A DNA stretch of 64,000 bases from Klenkia marina. Lineage in GTDB: Bacteria; Actinomycetota; Actinomycetes; Mycobacteriales; Geodermatophilaceae. Shown one piece after another: positions 38,227 to 45,014 of this stretch (its first letter is position 1; each line of letters opens with the position of its first letter). The position numbers and the translations under genes are program-made. The notes beneath the pieces are model-generated. The model was not told where the DNA came from. It saw nothing but the letters and a program-made list of their open reading frames with translations, and made no database searches. The stretch lies in NCBI RefSeq assembly GCF_900101025.1, contig NZ_FMUH01000001.1:248001-312000 (forward strand). The letters are read 5' to 3'.

Positions 38227-38708
38227 AGCGCGCCGTCCAAGGTCACCGAGCGGTTGGCGCCGGACTGGGCGCGGCCGGCCGCGGAGTAGGTGCGCACCGA
38301 GTCCGGCCGCACGCTCAGCAGCGCCTCGTCGATGGCGGCCAGGCCATTGGCGATCAGGTCGCGGTTGGCGTCGGAGAGCCCGCGCAGCTCGCTGACCAGG
38401 ACCAGGAGCGCCTCGTGGTGCCGGACGAGCAGGTCGTCCCAGGGGGCGCCGGCGTGCTCGGCGAGCACCCGCAGCGACGGGTTGGCCGGGAGCCCCAGCT
38501 GCTCGGCGATGACCTCGGCGACCGCGGCGCGCTCGACCTCGAGCGTACGCAGCTGCTCGAGCACGACCTCGATCTCGTGGGCGATGCGCGGCAGCCACCG
38601 GTTCTTGCCGGTGACGATGAGGTACTGCTTCTCCTCCGCCTTGAACAGGAGCAGGTCCAGGAGTTCCTGCTCCCGCCAGAGCAGGGTCGACAGGTGCTGG
38701 TAGTCCAC
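38223..38708 (-). CDS. flgN: FlgN-type export chaperone for FlgK and FlgL
   Basis: A 161-residue helical protein (LSTLLWREQELLDLLLFKAE, EIEVVLEQLRTLEVERAAVA) that matches the FlgN family in size, helical pattern and position before flgK and flgL. It would hold those proteins unfolded for export. The GTG has a GAGAGGAG site upstream. It is the first gene of a minus-strand operon with a sigma-28-type promoter. Confidence 0.82.
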   Translation of the reverse strand: MDYQHLSTLLWREQELLDLLLFKAEEKQYLIVTGKNRWLPRIAHEIEVVLEQLRTLEVERAAVAEVIAEQLGLPANPSLRVLAEHAGAPWDDLLVRHHEALLVLVSELRGLSDANRDLIANGLAAIDEALLSVRPDSVRTYSAAGRAQSGANRSVTLDGAL

Positions 38709-38783
38709 CGGGTGCTCCTCTCGTCGTCGGGTCCGTGCCGGTGACGGTGCTGCTGGGCTGCCGTCCACCGGTCTCGGGGGCTG

Positions 38784-38810
38784 TCTTCGGCACATCACGA
38801 CGACGGTTGA
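38784..38810 (-). promoter_or_regulatory. Sigma-28-type promoter of flgN-flgK-flgL
   Basis: On the minus strand, TCAA (38810-38807) is separated by 15 bases from GCCGAAGA (38791-38784). The predicted leader is about 68 bases. Its -35 lies nine bases from the -35 of the divergent fliA promoter, and the two form the inverted repeat TTGAGC/GCTCAA. Confidence 0.65.
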
Positions 38811-38819
38811 GCCGAGCGC

Positions 38820-38847
38820 TCAAGTTCGGTGACGGAGTTGCCGAGGA
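38820..38847 (+). promoter_or_regulatory. Sigma-28-type promoter P1 of the fliA-type gene
   Basis: TCAA (38820-38823), a 16-base spacer, then GCCGAGGA (38840-38847). It would give a leader of about 30 bases. Confidence 0.55.
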
Positions 38848-38850
38848 GGG

Positions 38851-38878
38851 TCAGGTGTGACTCGTGGTGCGCCGAGAT
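38851..38878 (+). promoter_or_regulatory. Sigma-28-type promoter P2 of the fliA-type gene, leaderless
   Basis: TCAG within GGTCAGG (38851-38854), a 16-base spacer, then GCCGAGAT (38871-38878). The GTG start follows after seven bases in the context GCGTGAAC, so the mRNA is predicted to be leaderless. Confidence 0.5.
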
Positions 38879-38885
38879 AGGGGGC

Positions 38886-39836
38886 GTGAACCCGTCCCGC
38901 CCGTCGCCTCCCCAGGCGGGCCCCTCCCGACCCGGCCGGACCGCCCCCGCGGCCCCGGTCGGCACCGGTGTGGACGCACTGGTCACCGAGCACCTCGCGC
39001 TCGCCCAGTACGCCGTCAACGCCGTGGCCGCCCGGATCTCCCTGCCGGCACACGTCAGCCGCGAGGACCTCCTCTCCTGTGCACAGGTCGCCCTCGTGGA
39101 GGTGGCCCGGCGCTTCGACGCGACCGCCGGCGCCACGTTCGCCACCTATGCTCTACCCCGCCTCCAGGGCGCCGTGCTCGACGAGCTCCGCTCGGGCGAC
39201 TGGGCCAGCCGCTCGGTGCGGGCCGCTGCCCGGCGCAGCGACGCCGCCGCCGACGCCCTGGCCGTGCGGCTGGGTCGTCCCCCGACGCGCGTCGAGCTGG
39301 CCGCCGAGCTGCAGGTCTCCCCCGCCGAGCTGTCCTCCCTGCAGGTGGACGTGCACCGCGCGGTCATGGTGAGCATCGACGCCAGCACCGGCGAGGACGG
39401 CACCGGGTTCGACGTGCCCTCCACCGGCGACTCCCCCGAACGCACCCTGGTCAAGCGCGAGCGGGCCCGCCATCTGCACGAAGCGGTGCTGGCGCTGCCC
39501 GACCGTCTGGGTGAGGTCGTCGAGCGCAGTTTCTTCGGTGACGAATCGCTGACCGACATAGCGGCCGACCTCGGCGTGACGCTCTCGCGGGTCTCCCAGA
39601 TGCGCGCTCGCGCCCTGACCCTGCTGCACGCGGCCATGAGCGAGGCGTGGGAGGAACGGGCGGTCGCGCCCCAGGGCGGCGTCCGGGCCCGGACGCAGCA
39701 GAGCGGGTACGTGGCCCAGGTGGTGCAGCGGACCGCCGGGGTGTCACGGCCGCAGCTGGTCGGCTCCCGCGCGCTCTACCCCCCGCCGCCGCGCAGCTCG
39801 GCCGCGGTGCGGCGGGCCTTCGGCCAACCCGCCTGA
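38886..39836 (+). CDS. fliA: FliA/WhiG-type motility sigma factor
   Basis: A 316-residue RNA polymerase sigma factor that should direct flagellar genes. Region 2 is visible as LAQYAVNAVAARISLPAHVS, then SREDLLSCAQVALVEVARRF and GATFATYALPRLQGAVLDEL. Region 3 follows as DALAVRLGRPPTRVELAAEL, and region 4 as VLALPDRLGEVVERSFFGDE and SLTDIAADLGVTLSRVSQMR. About 70 residues of proline- and glutamine-containing tail extend the C-terminus beyond typical FliA. The GTG at 38886 fits the P2 spacing. The TCAN-GCCGAT promoters around it suggest it controls itself and the rest of the locus. Confidence 0.88.
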   Translation: MNPSRPSPPQAGPSRPGRTAPAAPVGTGVDALVTEHLALAQYAVNAVAARISLPAHVSREDLLSCAQVALVEVARRFDATAGATFATYALPRLQGAVLDELRSGDWASRSVRAAARRSDAAADALAVRLGRPPTRVELAAELQVSPAELSSLQVDVHRAVMVSIDASTGEDGTGFDVPSTGDSPERTLVKRERARHLHEAVLALPDRLGEVVERSFFGDESLTDIAADLGVTLSRVSQMRARALTLLHAAMSEAWEERAVAPQGGVRARTQQSGYVAQVVQRTAGVSRPQLVGSRALYPPPPRSSAAVRRAFGQPA

Positions 39837-39876
39837 CCCGGGTGGGGGGGCCGCGGAAATTCCTGCGCGGTTCCGC

Positions 39877-39904
39877 TCAAGCTCCACCCGGTCCCAGCCG
39901 TAAA
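39877..39904 (+). promoter_or_regulatory. Sigma-28-type promoter of flagellin
   Basis: TCAA within CGCTCAAG (39877-39880), a 16-base spacer, then GCCGTAAA (39897-39904). The leader to the ATG would be about 65 bases. Confidence 0.6.
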
Positions 39905-39924
39905 CACCTCCGTACCACCCGCAG

Positions 39925-39971
39925 CACGGATGCAGCGGGAACCACCCAGCACAGCCTTTATCCAGGAGGAT
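39925..39971 (+). promoter_or_regulatory. Possible CsrA-binding sites in the flagellin leader
   Basis: The leader holds CACGGATG (39925-39932) and the ribosome site CAGGAGGAT (39963-39971). Both are of the ANGGA/GGA type bound by CsrA, and one covers the Shine-Dalgarno sequence. A two-site arrangement is known at hag of Bacillus subtilis. Because csrA is encoded 4 kb away, this control is plausible here, but no folding was done. Confidence 0.45.
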
Positions 39972-39975
39972 CACC

Positions 39976-41094
39976 ATGGGCATGCGCATCAACACCAACA
40001 CCGCGGCGATGAACGCCTACCGCAACCTGTCGGTCAACGACTCGGCGATGAGCAAGTCGCTCGAGAAGCTGTCCTCGGGTCTCCGCATCAACCGCGCTGC
40101 GGACGACGCGGCGGGTCTGGCCATCTCCGAGGGCCTGAAGTCCCAGATCGGTGGCCTCAAGGTCGCCACCCGCAACACGCAGGACGGCATCAGCGTCGTG
40201 CAGACCGCTGAAGGTGCGCTGGCCACCACCCAGAACATCCTCCAGCGCATGCGCGACCTCGCCGTGCAGGCCGCGAACGACAGCAACGACGGCAGCGCTC
40301 GCACCTCGATCGCCAACGAGGTCACCTCGCTGCGCGACGAGCTGAGCCGGATCGCCGACTCCACCAACTTCAACGGCAAGAAGCTGCTGGACGGCACCAC
40401 CGCGTCGCTCGACTTCCAGGTCGGTGCCAACGGCGACACGGCCAGCAAGATCACCGTGAACCTCGCCACGGCCAACGTCAGCACCATCGCCACCACGCTG
40501 ACCAGCGGCGGTGCCGGCACCTCGTTCGCCGTCGACACGCCCACGGCGGTCACCGGCAACCTGGCGTTCATCGCCGACGGCAACACGACCACCGTCGCCA
40601 TGGGTGCCGCCGGCACCTACAAGACGGTCCAGTCGGTCGCCGACAAGCTGAACTCGGACGCCTCGTTCCAGCAGCGGTTCACCGCCTCGGTGGACAAGGA
40701 CAACAAGCTGCAGGTCGTCGCCCGCACCGGCTCGGCCCTCACCGTGACGGCGCCGGGTACCGGTGTCGCTGCGGGTACCGCCAACACCGGTGGCCTCAGC
40801 TTCGCCGACGCGGCGTCCGCCCGGACGTCGATCACCACCATCAACACCCAGATCGGCCTGGTCTCCACCGCCCGGGCCGCCCTCGGTGCGATCCAGAACC
40901 GCTTCGAGTCCACCATCGCCAACCTGAACATCGCGGTGGAGAACCTCTCGGCGTCGAACTCGCGCATCGTCGACGTCGACATGGCCTCGGAGATGACCGA
41001 GTTCAGCAAGAACCAGATCCTGGTCCAGGCCGGCACCTCCATGCTGGCCCAGGCCAACCAGTCCTCGCAGTCGGTCCTCAAGCTCCTGCAGTGA
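39976..41094 (+). CDS. fliC: Flagellin
   Basis: The filament subunit. The 372-residue protein has the conserved N-terminal D0/D1 helices (MRINTNTAAMNAYRNLSVND, LSSGLRINRAADDAAGLAIS, TEGALATTQNILQRMRDLAV) and C-terminal helices (ENLSASNSRIVDVDMASEMT then FSKNQILVQAGTSMLAQANQ). Residues about 145-270 are the exposed, Thr/Ser/Ala-rich variable part that usually carries O-linked sugars. A strong AGGAGGA site is five bases upstream. The codons are somewhat less GC-rich at third positions than in neighbours, as expected for a highly expressed gene. Its own terminator makes it a single-gene unit. Confidence 0.96.
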   Translation: MGMRINTNTAAMNAYRNLSVNDSAMSKSLEKLSSGLRINRAADDAAGLAISEGLKSQIGGLKVATRNTQDGISVVQTAEGALATTQNILQRMRDLAVQAANDSNDGSARTSIANEVTSLRDELSRIADSTNFNGKKLLDGTTASLDFQVGANGDTASKITVNLATANVSTIATTLTSGGAGTSFAVDTPTAVTGNLAFIADGNTTTVAMGAAGTYKTVQSVADKLNSDASFQQRFTASVDKDNKLQVVARTGSALTVTAPGTGVAAGTANTGGLSFADAASARTSITTINTQIGLVSTARAALGAIQNRFESTIANLNIAVENLSASNSRIVDVDMASEMTEFSKNQILVQAGTSMLAQANQSSQSVLKLLQ

Positions 41095-41134
41095 GCTGAG
41101 GCGGGAGGAACACCCGCAGCACAGCACTCCCGGT

Positions 41135-41164
41135 GAGGGGGGCGGCCACCCGGCCGCCCCCCTC
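41135..41164 (+). terminator. Flagellin terminator
   Basis: GAGGGGGGCGGCC and GGCCGCCCCCCTC form a perfect 13-bp stem with an ACCC loop, followed by TTC. Confidence 0.8.
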
Positions 41165-41209
41165 TTCGGCGTCCGGGTCCCCCGGACGAGGTGGGCGCCG
41201 CCGCTCGGC

Positions 41210-41236
41210 TCAACTCCCCGCCGCGACCGCCGATGT
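41210..41236 (+). promoter_or_regulatory. Sigma-28-type promoter of fliD-fliS
   Basis: TCAA within GCTCAAC (41210-41213), a 15-base spacer, then GCCGATGT (41229-41236). The leader to the fliD ATG is about 40 bases and includes a GAGGAGG site. Confidence 0.7.
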
Positions 41237-41282
41237 AGAGGGAGCGCCGACCGGCGCTCGGATCCACGAGGAGGACAGCGCC

Positions 41283-42689
41283 ATGGTGAACCTGGGAATC
41301 GACGGACTGGCCTCCGGGCTGGACACGACGTCGATCATCGCGAACCTGATGAAGATCGAGGCCCGACCGCAGGACCTGCTCAAGACGCAGCTGACCGACA
41401 CCCAGGCCAAGGCCGCCGCCTACCGCGCGGTCAACACCCGCCTCGACGCGGTCCGCTCGGCCGCCGAGGCGCTGACCACCGCCGGGCTGGCCGCGGCCCG
41501 CAGCGCGTCGAGCTCGAGCTCGACGGTCACCGCGAGCGCCTCCGCCGCGGCGGCCACCGGGGCCACCGTCCGGTTCGACGTGGTCTCGCTGGCCACGGCG
41601 CACACCGTGGTCCTGGGCCAGGACTTCACCTCGACCACGGCCCCGCTGCCGTCACCGAGCGTGCCGGCGTTCCCCATCGAGGTGCGCAGCACCGACGGCA
41701 CCAAGGTCGGCCGCATCGCGCTGCCGGCCAACGCGAGCCTGCTCGACGCGGTGTCGGCGGTGAACGCCAGCTCGTACGGCCTCAACGCCACCATCATCCA
41801 GGTGGAGCCGGGCCACTACCGCCTCCAGGTGAGCGCCAAGGAGACCGGCGCCGCCAACGCCTTCACCATCACCCAGGACGACGGCAGCGGCAGCACCCAG
41901 GTCGCCCTGGACGACGTCGCCGTGGTCGTGCAGGGCGGTGACGCCGAGCTCGACCTGGGCCTGGGCGACGGCACGCGCGCCCGGTCGGCCACCAACACCT
42001 TCACCGACCTGGTGCCCGGCACCAGCATCACGGTCTCGAAGAAGGAGTCCGGCGTCACCGTGTCGGTCGGGACCGACAACTCGGCCGTGACCGCCAAGGT
42101 GAAGGCGCTCGTCGACGCCGCCAACGGCGCGCTCTCGGCCATCAAGGTCTACAGCACCTCGACCGCCGGCACGACGAAGGCGACGCTGCAGGGCGACAGC
42201 ACCCTCGTGCGGCTCTCCGGCGAGCTGCTCAGCACGATCTCCTCCGCGGTCGGCGGCGGGAGCGCCAGCTCGATCGGCCTGCAGCTGTCCAAGGACGGCA
42301 CCATCTCCTTCGACCCCGCGGTCTTCTCGGCCACCCTGGCCAAGGACCCCGCAACCGTCGCGAGGCTGGTCTCGGGTACCGCCGCCAGCACGGTGGGCGG
42401 GGTCACCACGCCCGCCGTCACGGGCATCGCCGGGGCGTTCGCCGCGCTGGCCCGAGCCGCGAGCGACCCGTCGACGGGGTCCCTGACGATGCTGGCCAGC
42501 GGTCGCGACACCCTCGCCGACACGCTCCAGGACCGCATCGACGCCCTGGACATCCGGCTCGACGCCCGCCGTGCGGCACTCACCAAGCAGTTCACCACGC
42601 TCGAGACCGCACTGGGCACGATCAAGAACCAGTCGGCGTGGCTGAGCTCGCAGATCGGCCAGCTGTACAGCCCCAACAAGTCGTCCTGA
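41283..42689 (+). CDS. fliD: Flagellar filament cap protein
   Basis: The cap under which flagellin folds. The 468-residue protein begins with the FliD signature (LGIDGLASGLDTTSIIANLM). It has a variable Ala/Ser/Thr-rich centre and ends with a coiled coil (TLQDRIDALDIRLDARRAAL and KQFTTLETALGTIKNQSAWL). The ATG follows a GAGGAGG site. fliS lies 37 bases downstream. Confidence 0.93.
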   Translation: MVNLGIDGLASGLDTTSIIANLMKIEARPQDLLKTQLTDTQAKAAAYRAVNTRLDAVRSAAEALTTAGLAAARSASSSSSTVTASASAAAATGATVRFDVVSLATAHTVVLGQDFTSTTAPLPSPSVPAFPIEVRSTDGTKVGRIALPANASLLDAVSAVNASSYGLNATIIQVEPGHYRLQVSAKETGAANAFTITQDDGSGSTQVALDDVAVVVQGGDAELDLGLGDGTRARSATNTFTDLVPGTSITVSKKESGVTVSVGTDNSAVTAKVKALVDAANGALSAIKVYSTSTAGTTKATLQGDSTLVRLSGELLSTISSAVGGGSASSIGLQLSKDGTISFDPAVFSATLAKDPATVARLVSGTAASTVGGVTTPAVTGIAGAFAALARAASDPSTGSLTMLASGRDTLADTLQDRIDALDIRLDARRAALTKQFTTLETALGTIKNQSAWLSSQIGQLYSPNKSS

Positions 42690-42726
42690 CGCCCCCGCTC
42701 CCCCGAAAAGCCCAGGAGATCCCCCG

Positions 42727-43110
42727 ATGACCGCCGCGCTGCGTTCCCGCTACCAGTCCTCCGCCGTCGAGACGGCGTCCCCGCAGCGACTGCTGGTGAT
42801 GCTGTACGACCGGCTCGCGCTCGACCTGGTCCGCGCCGAGGCCGCCCTCACCGACGGGGACCGCGTGGAGGCGAGCGCCCAGCTCATGCACGCCCAGGAC
42901 ATCGTCCTGGAGCTGCACAGCACGCTGAACCCCGAGGTGTGGGAGGGCGCGGGCGCGCTCAGCTCGCTGTACACCTGGCTGTACGGCGAGATGGTGCTGG
43001 CCAACGTCAAGGGCGATGCCCGTCGGGTCGCCGACTGCCGCACCGTCGTCGAGCCGCTCCGCGACGCCTGGGCCGAGGCCGCGGCGATCCTGGGCCAGGG
43101 CAACGGGTGA
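42727..43110 (+). CDS. fliS: Flagellin export chaperone
   Basis: Binds the C-terminus of flagellin before export. The 127-residue helical protein has the FliS pattern SPQRLLVMLYDRLALDLVRA, HAQDIVLELHSTLNPEVWEG and LYTWLYGEMVLANVKGDARR. An AGGAGAT site precedes the ATG. Confidence 0.92.
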   Translation: MTAALRSRYQSSAVETASPQRLLVMLYDRLALDLVRAEAALTDGDRVEASAQLMHAQDIVLELHSTLNPEVWEGAGALSSLYTWLYGEMVLANVKGDARRVADCRTVVEPLRDAWAEAAAILGQGNG

Positions 43111-43532
43111 GCCTGCCCGGCCTCCGGGCCATCGGCTCAGCGGACCCCTGGCCGGCCACCGCACCGAACCCCGCCCAGGACCACCCGGGCGGCCGGCGCC
43201 GCCGGTCGGACACCCCGCCCCGCACCTGGGGCGAGGCACTCGACGACCTCGAGCACGACACGCGGTCGGCCGAGCGCACGCTGGCGGGTGCCTCGGCCGA
43301 GGAGATCGCGGCGTGGGGCCGCCGGTCCACCGACTGGGTGCCCCCCGCCGGGCTGGGGCCGCTGCCCGACGACCTGCGCGAGCGGGCCGCCCGGTTGCTG
43401 CAGCACCAGCTGGCCGTGGCCGAGGCCCTCGTCGAGGGCATCGTGCAGTCCCGGCGCCAGCGGGACGTCGCGGCGCGCATGTCCCAGTCGCCGGCCCGAC
43501 CTGCGTCCTCCTTCATCGACCGGCCGGTCTGA
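43107..43532 (+). CDS. Small hypothetical protein in the fliT position
   Basis: A 141-residue protein whose GTG overlaps the fliS stop by 4 bp. The first 40 residues are proline- and arginine-rich. The remainder has helices (EALDDLEHDTRSAERTLAGA and ERAARLLQHQLAVAEALVEG) ending IVQSRRQRDVAARM. Its location after fliS suggests a FliT-like secretion chaperone, but sequence similarity is not clear. A terminator follows. Confidence 0.6.
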   Translation: MSLPGLRAIGSADPWPATAPNPAQDHPGGRRRRSDTPPRTWGEALDDLEHDTRSAERTLAGASAEEIAAWGRRSTDWVPPAGLGPLPDDLRERAARLLQHQLAVAEALVEGIVQSRRQRDVAARMSQSPARPASSFIDRPV

Positions 43533-43556
43533 CCAGCAGCCAGCAGAACCCCACAG

Positions 43557-43592
43557 GACCCCCCACCCGACCTTCGATCGGGCTGGGGGGTC
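43557..43592 (+). terminator. Terminator after the fliD-fliS unit
   Basis: A stem of GACCCCCCACCCGA with TCGGGCTGGGGGGTC, interrupted by one small internal loop, is followed by TTGG. Confidence 0.75.
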
Positions 43593-43624
43593 TTGGCGTT
43601 GCATGCCAGATCGATGGTCACAAC

Positions 43625-43651
43625 TCAACATCCGAGGCGGCGCGCCGATGA
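43625..43651 (+). promoter_or_regulatory. Sigma-28-type promoter P1 of the flgB operon
   Basis: TCAA within ACTCAAC (43625-43628), a 15-base spacer, then GCCGATGA (43644-43651). Confidence 0.65.
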
Positions 43652-43725
43652 TGTGCTCGACACCCCAGCCACCTCCACCGCCCGTCCCGCCCCGGTCGTC
43701 ACACGCGTCGCCACGGCCACGATGG

Positions 43726-43753
43726 TCACGATGGGCCCGCGCACTGCCGATGA
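43726..43753 (+). promoter_or_regulatory. Sigma-28-type promoter P2 of the flgB operon
   Basis: TCAC within GGTCACG (43726-43729), a 16-base spacer, then GCCGATGA (43746-43753). It lies about 100 bases downstream of P1 and about 93 bases before flgB. Confidence 0.6.
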
Positions 43754-43811
43754 ACGGTGCACACGACGGACCTGCCTTCCCGAGGGTCCGCCGAGGCACC
43801 CGGAGGTAGTG

Positions 43812-43850
43812 ATGGAGCGCGTGACGCCCGGACGGACCGTCGTCCGTTGA
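43812..43850 (+). CDS. 12-codon leader peptide coupled to flgB
   Basis: An ATG with a CGGAGGT site four bases upstream opens the frame MERVTPGRTVVR. Its TGA (43848-43850) overlaps the TTG start of flgB (43847-43849). flgB itself has no good ribosome site, so ribosomes ending here probably start flgB. Confidence 0.55.
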   Translation: MERVTPGRTVVR

Positions 43851-44200
43851 TCGGCATCGGCGACACCACGACGACCGCGTTGCACGCCGCCCTCTCGGGG
43901 CTGGCGCAGCGGCAGCGGGTCAGCGCGGACAACATCGCGAACGTCAACACCCCGGGGTTCCTGGCCGGGCGGACCGACTTCGAGTCCAACCTGCGCTCGG
44001 AGCTCAGCTCCGGCGACAGCCCCGCCATCACCGGCGGCTCGGTGCACCGGTCGCTGGCGGCCACCCGCACCGACGGCAACAACGTCGACCTGGACTCCGA
44101 GACCGTCATCGCCACCGAGACCGGCCTGCGCTACTCGCTCGCGCTGCAGGCCCTCAACGGCAAGTACGACCTCCTGAGCGCCGCCATGAGGACCCAGTGA
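43847..44200 (+). CDS. flgB: Flagellar proximal rod protein
   Basis: Part of the rod through the cell wall. The 117-residue protein starts at TTG (IGIGDTTTTALHAALSGLAQ) and contains the rod signature RVSADNIANVNTPGFLAGRT and the C-terminal ALQALNGKYDLLSAAMR. The GTG at 43757 would add 30 non-conserved residues, so I prefer TTG despite its weak ribosome site; a leader peptide can supply ribosomes. It is the first gene of a long operon to flgE. Confidence 0.9.
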   Translation: MIGIGDTTTTALHAALSGLAQRQRVSADNIANVNTPGFLAGRTDFESNLRSELSSGDSPAITGGSVHRSLAATRTDGNNVDLDSETVIATETGLRYSLALQALNGKYDLLSAAMRTQ

Positions 44201-44604
44201 GCGCCTTCGACGCCCTCCGGATCGCCGGCTCGGGCATGACGCTGCACCGCAAGTTCCTCGACGCCGTCTCGGACAACGTCGCCAACATCAACACCGCGGC
44301 GGCGCCCGGCCAGGAGGCGTTCAAGGAGCGCTTCATCGTGGCCCAGGCCAACGACTACGGGTCGGGCACCGGCGGCGTCCGGGTCGCCGGGGCGGCGTTC
44401 GGCAGCGGCGAGGGCAAGCTCGTCTACTCCCCCGACAACCCGATGGCCGACGAGGGTGGCTACGTCCGCATGCCCGACATCGACCTCGGCACGCAGATGA
44501 CCAACATGCTCATCGCCCAGCGCGGCTACCAGGCCAACATCAGCGCGATCTCGCGCGCCACCGACGCCTACCAGGCGGCCCTCTCGCTCGGGAAGAACCT
44601 GTGA
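44197..44604 (+). CDS. flgC: Flagellar proximal rod protein
   Basis: The 135-residue rod subunit has the N-terminal LDAVSDNVANINTAAAPGQE, the EGGYVRMPDIDLGTQMTNML segment and the C-terminal AQRGYQANISAISRATDAYQ helix. The GTG overlaps the flgB stop. Confidence 0.93.
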   Translation: MSAFDALRIAGSGMTLHRKFLDAVSDNVANINTAAAPGQEAFKERFIVAQANDYGSGTGGVRVAGAAFGSGEGKLVYSPDNPMADEGGYVRMPDIDLGTQMTNMLIAQRGYQANISAISRATDAYQAALSLGKNL

Positions 44605-45014
44605 CCGTCAACCCGCTCGCCCTGACCACCGGCTACGGGGTGGGTGTCAGCTCCGGCTACCGCAACAACGGCGTCAGCAACAGCATCCCGGCCGGGGACA
44701 TCAGCGGCATGCTGACCAGCGGCATCTCCTCCACCGGCACGGTCGGTGCGGTCGGCACCCCGGGCACCGGGCAGGTCGCCCGCACCGCCGACGGCAGCAC
44801 GTTCGCCGACATCCTCACCGGCTCGATCGGCCAGCTGCAGGGTCTGCAGAGCACCGCCGACGGCTACGCGAAGCAGGCCGCCACCGGCGACCTGCAGGAC
44901 GTCCACGACTACATGATCGCCGCGTCCGAGGCCAAGCTCGCCACCACCGCCGTCGTGACCATCAAGAACAAGGCCGTCGAGGCGTTCAACGACATCATGC
45001 GGATGCCGGTCTGA
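44601..45014 (+). CDS. fliE: Flagellar hook-basal body adaptor
   Basis: Joins the MS ring to the rod. The 137-residue protein has a Gly/Ser/Thr-rich N-terminal half. The FliE helices TFADILTGSIGQLQGLQSTA and ATGDLQDVHDYMIAASEAKL, then NKAVEAFNDIMRMPV, form the C-terminal half. The GTG overlaps flgC by 4 bp; the stop overlaps the fliF ATG by one base. Confidence 0.9.
   Translation: MTVNPLALTTGYGVGVSSGYRNNGVSNSIPAGDISGMLTSGISSTGTVGAVGTPGTGQVARTADGSTFADILTGSIGQLQGLQSTADGYAKQAATGDLQDVHDYMIAASEAKLATTAVVTIKNKAVEAFNDIMRMPV

Noticed and set aside
38829-38885. Earlier GTG start for the fliA-type sigma gene
   Set aside because: It would add 19 non-conserved residues and place the start upstream of the P2 promoter; GTG 38886 fits both the promoter spacing and the family.
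43757-43846. Earlier GTG start for flgB
   Set aside because: The 30 extra residues are not FlgB-like and the GTG lies only a few bases after the P2 octamer, probably before the transcription start.
43593-43850. 85-codon open frame ending at the flgB start
   Set aside because: It runs across both predicted promoters; only its last 12 codons, after a strong ribosome site, look translated.
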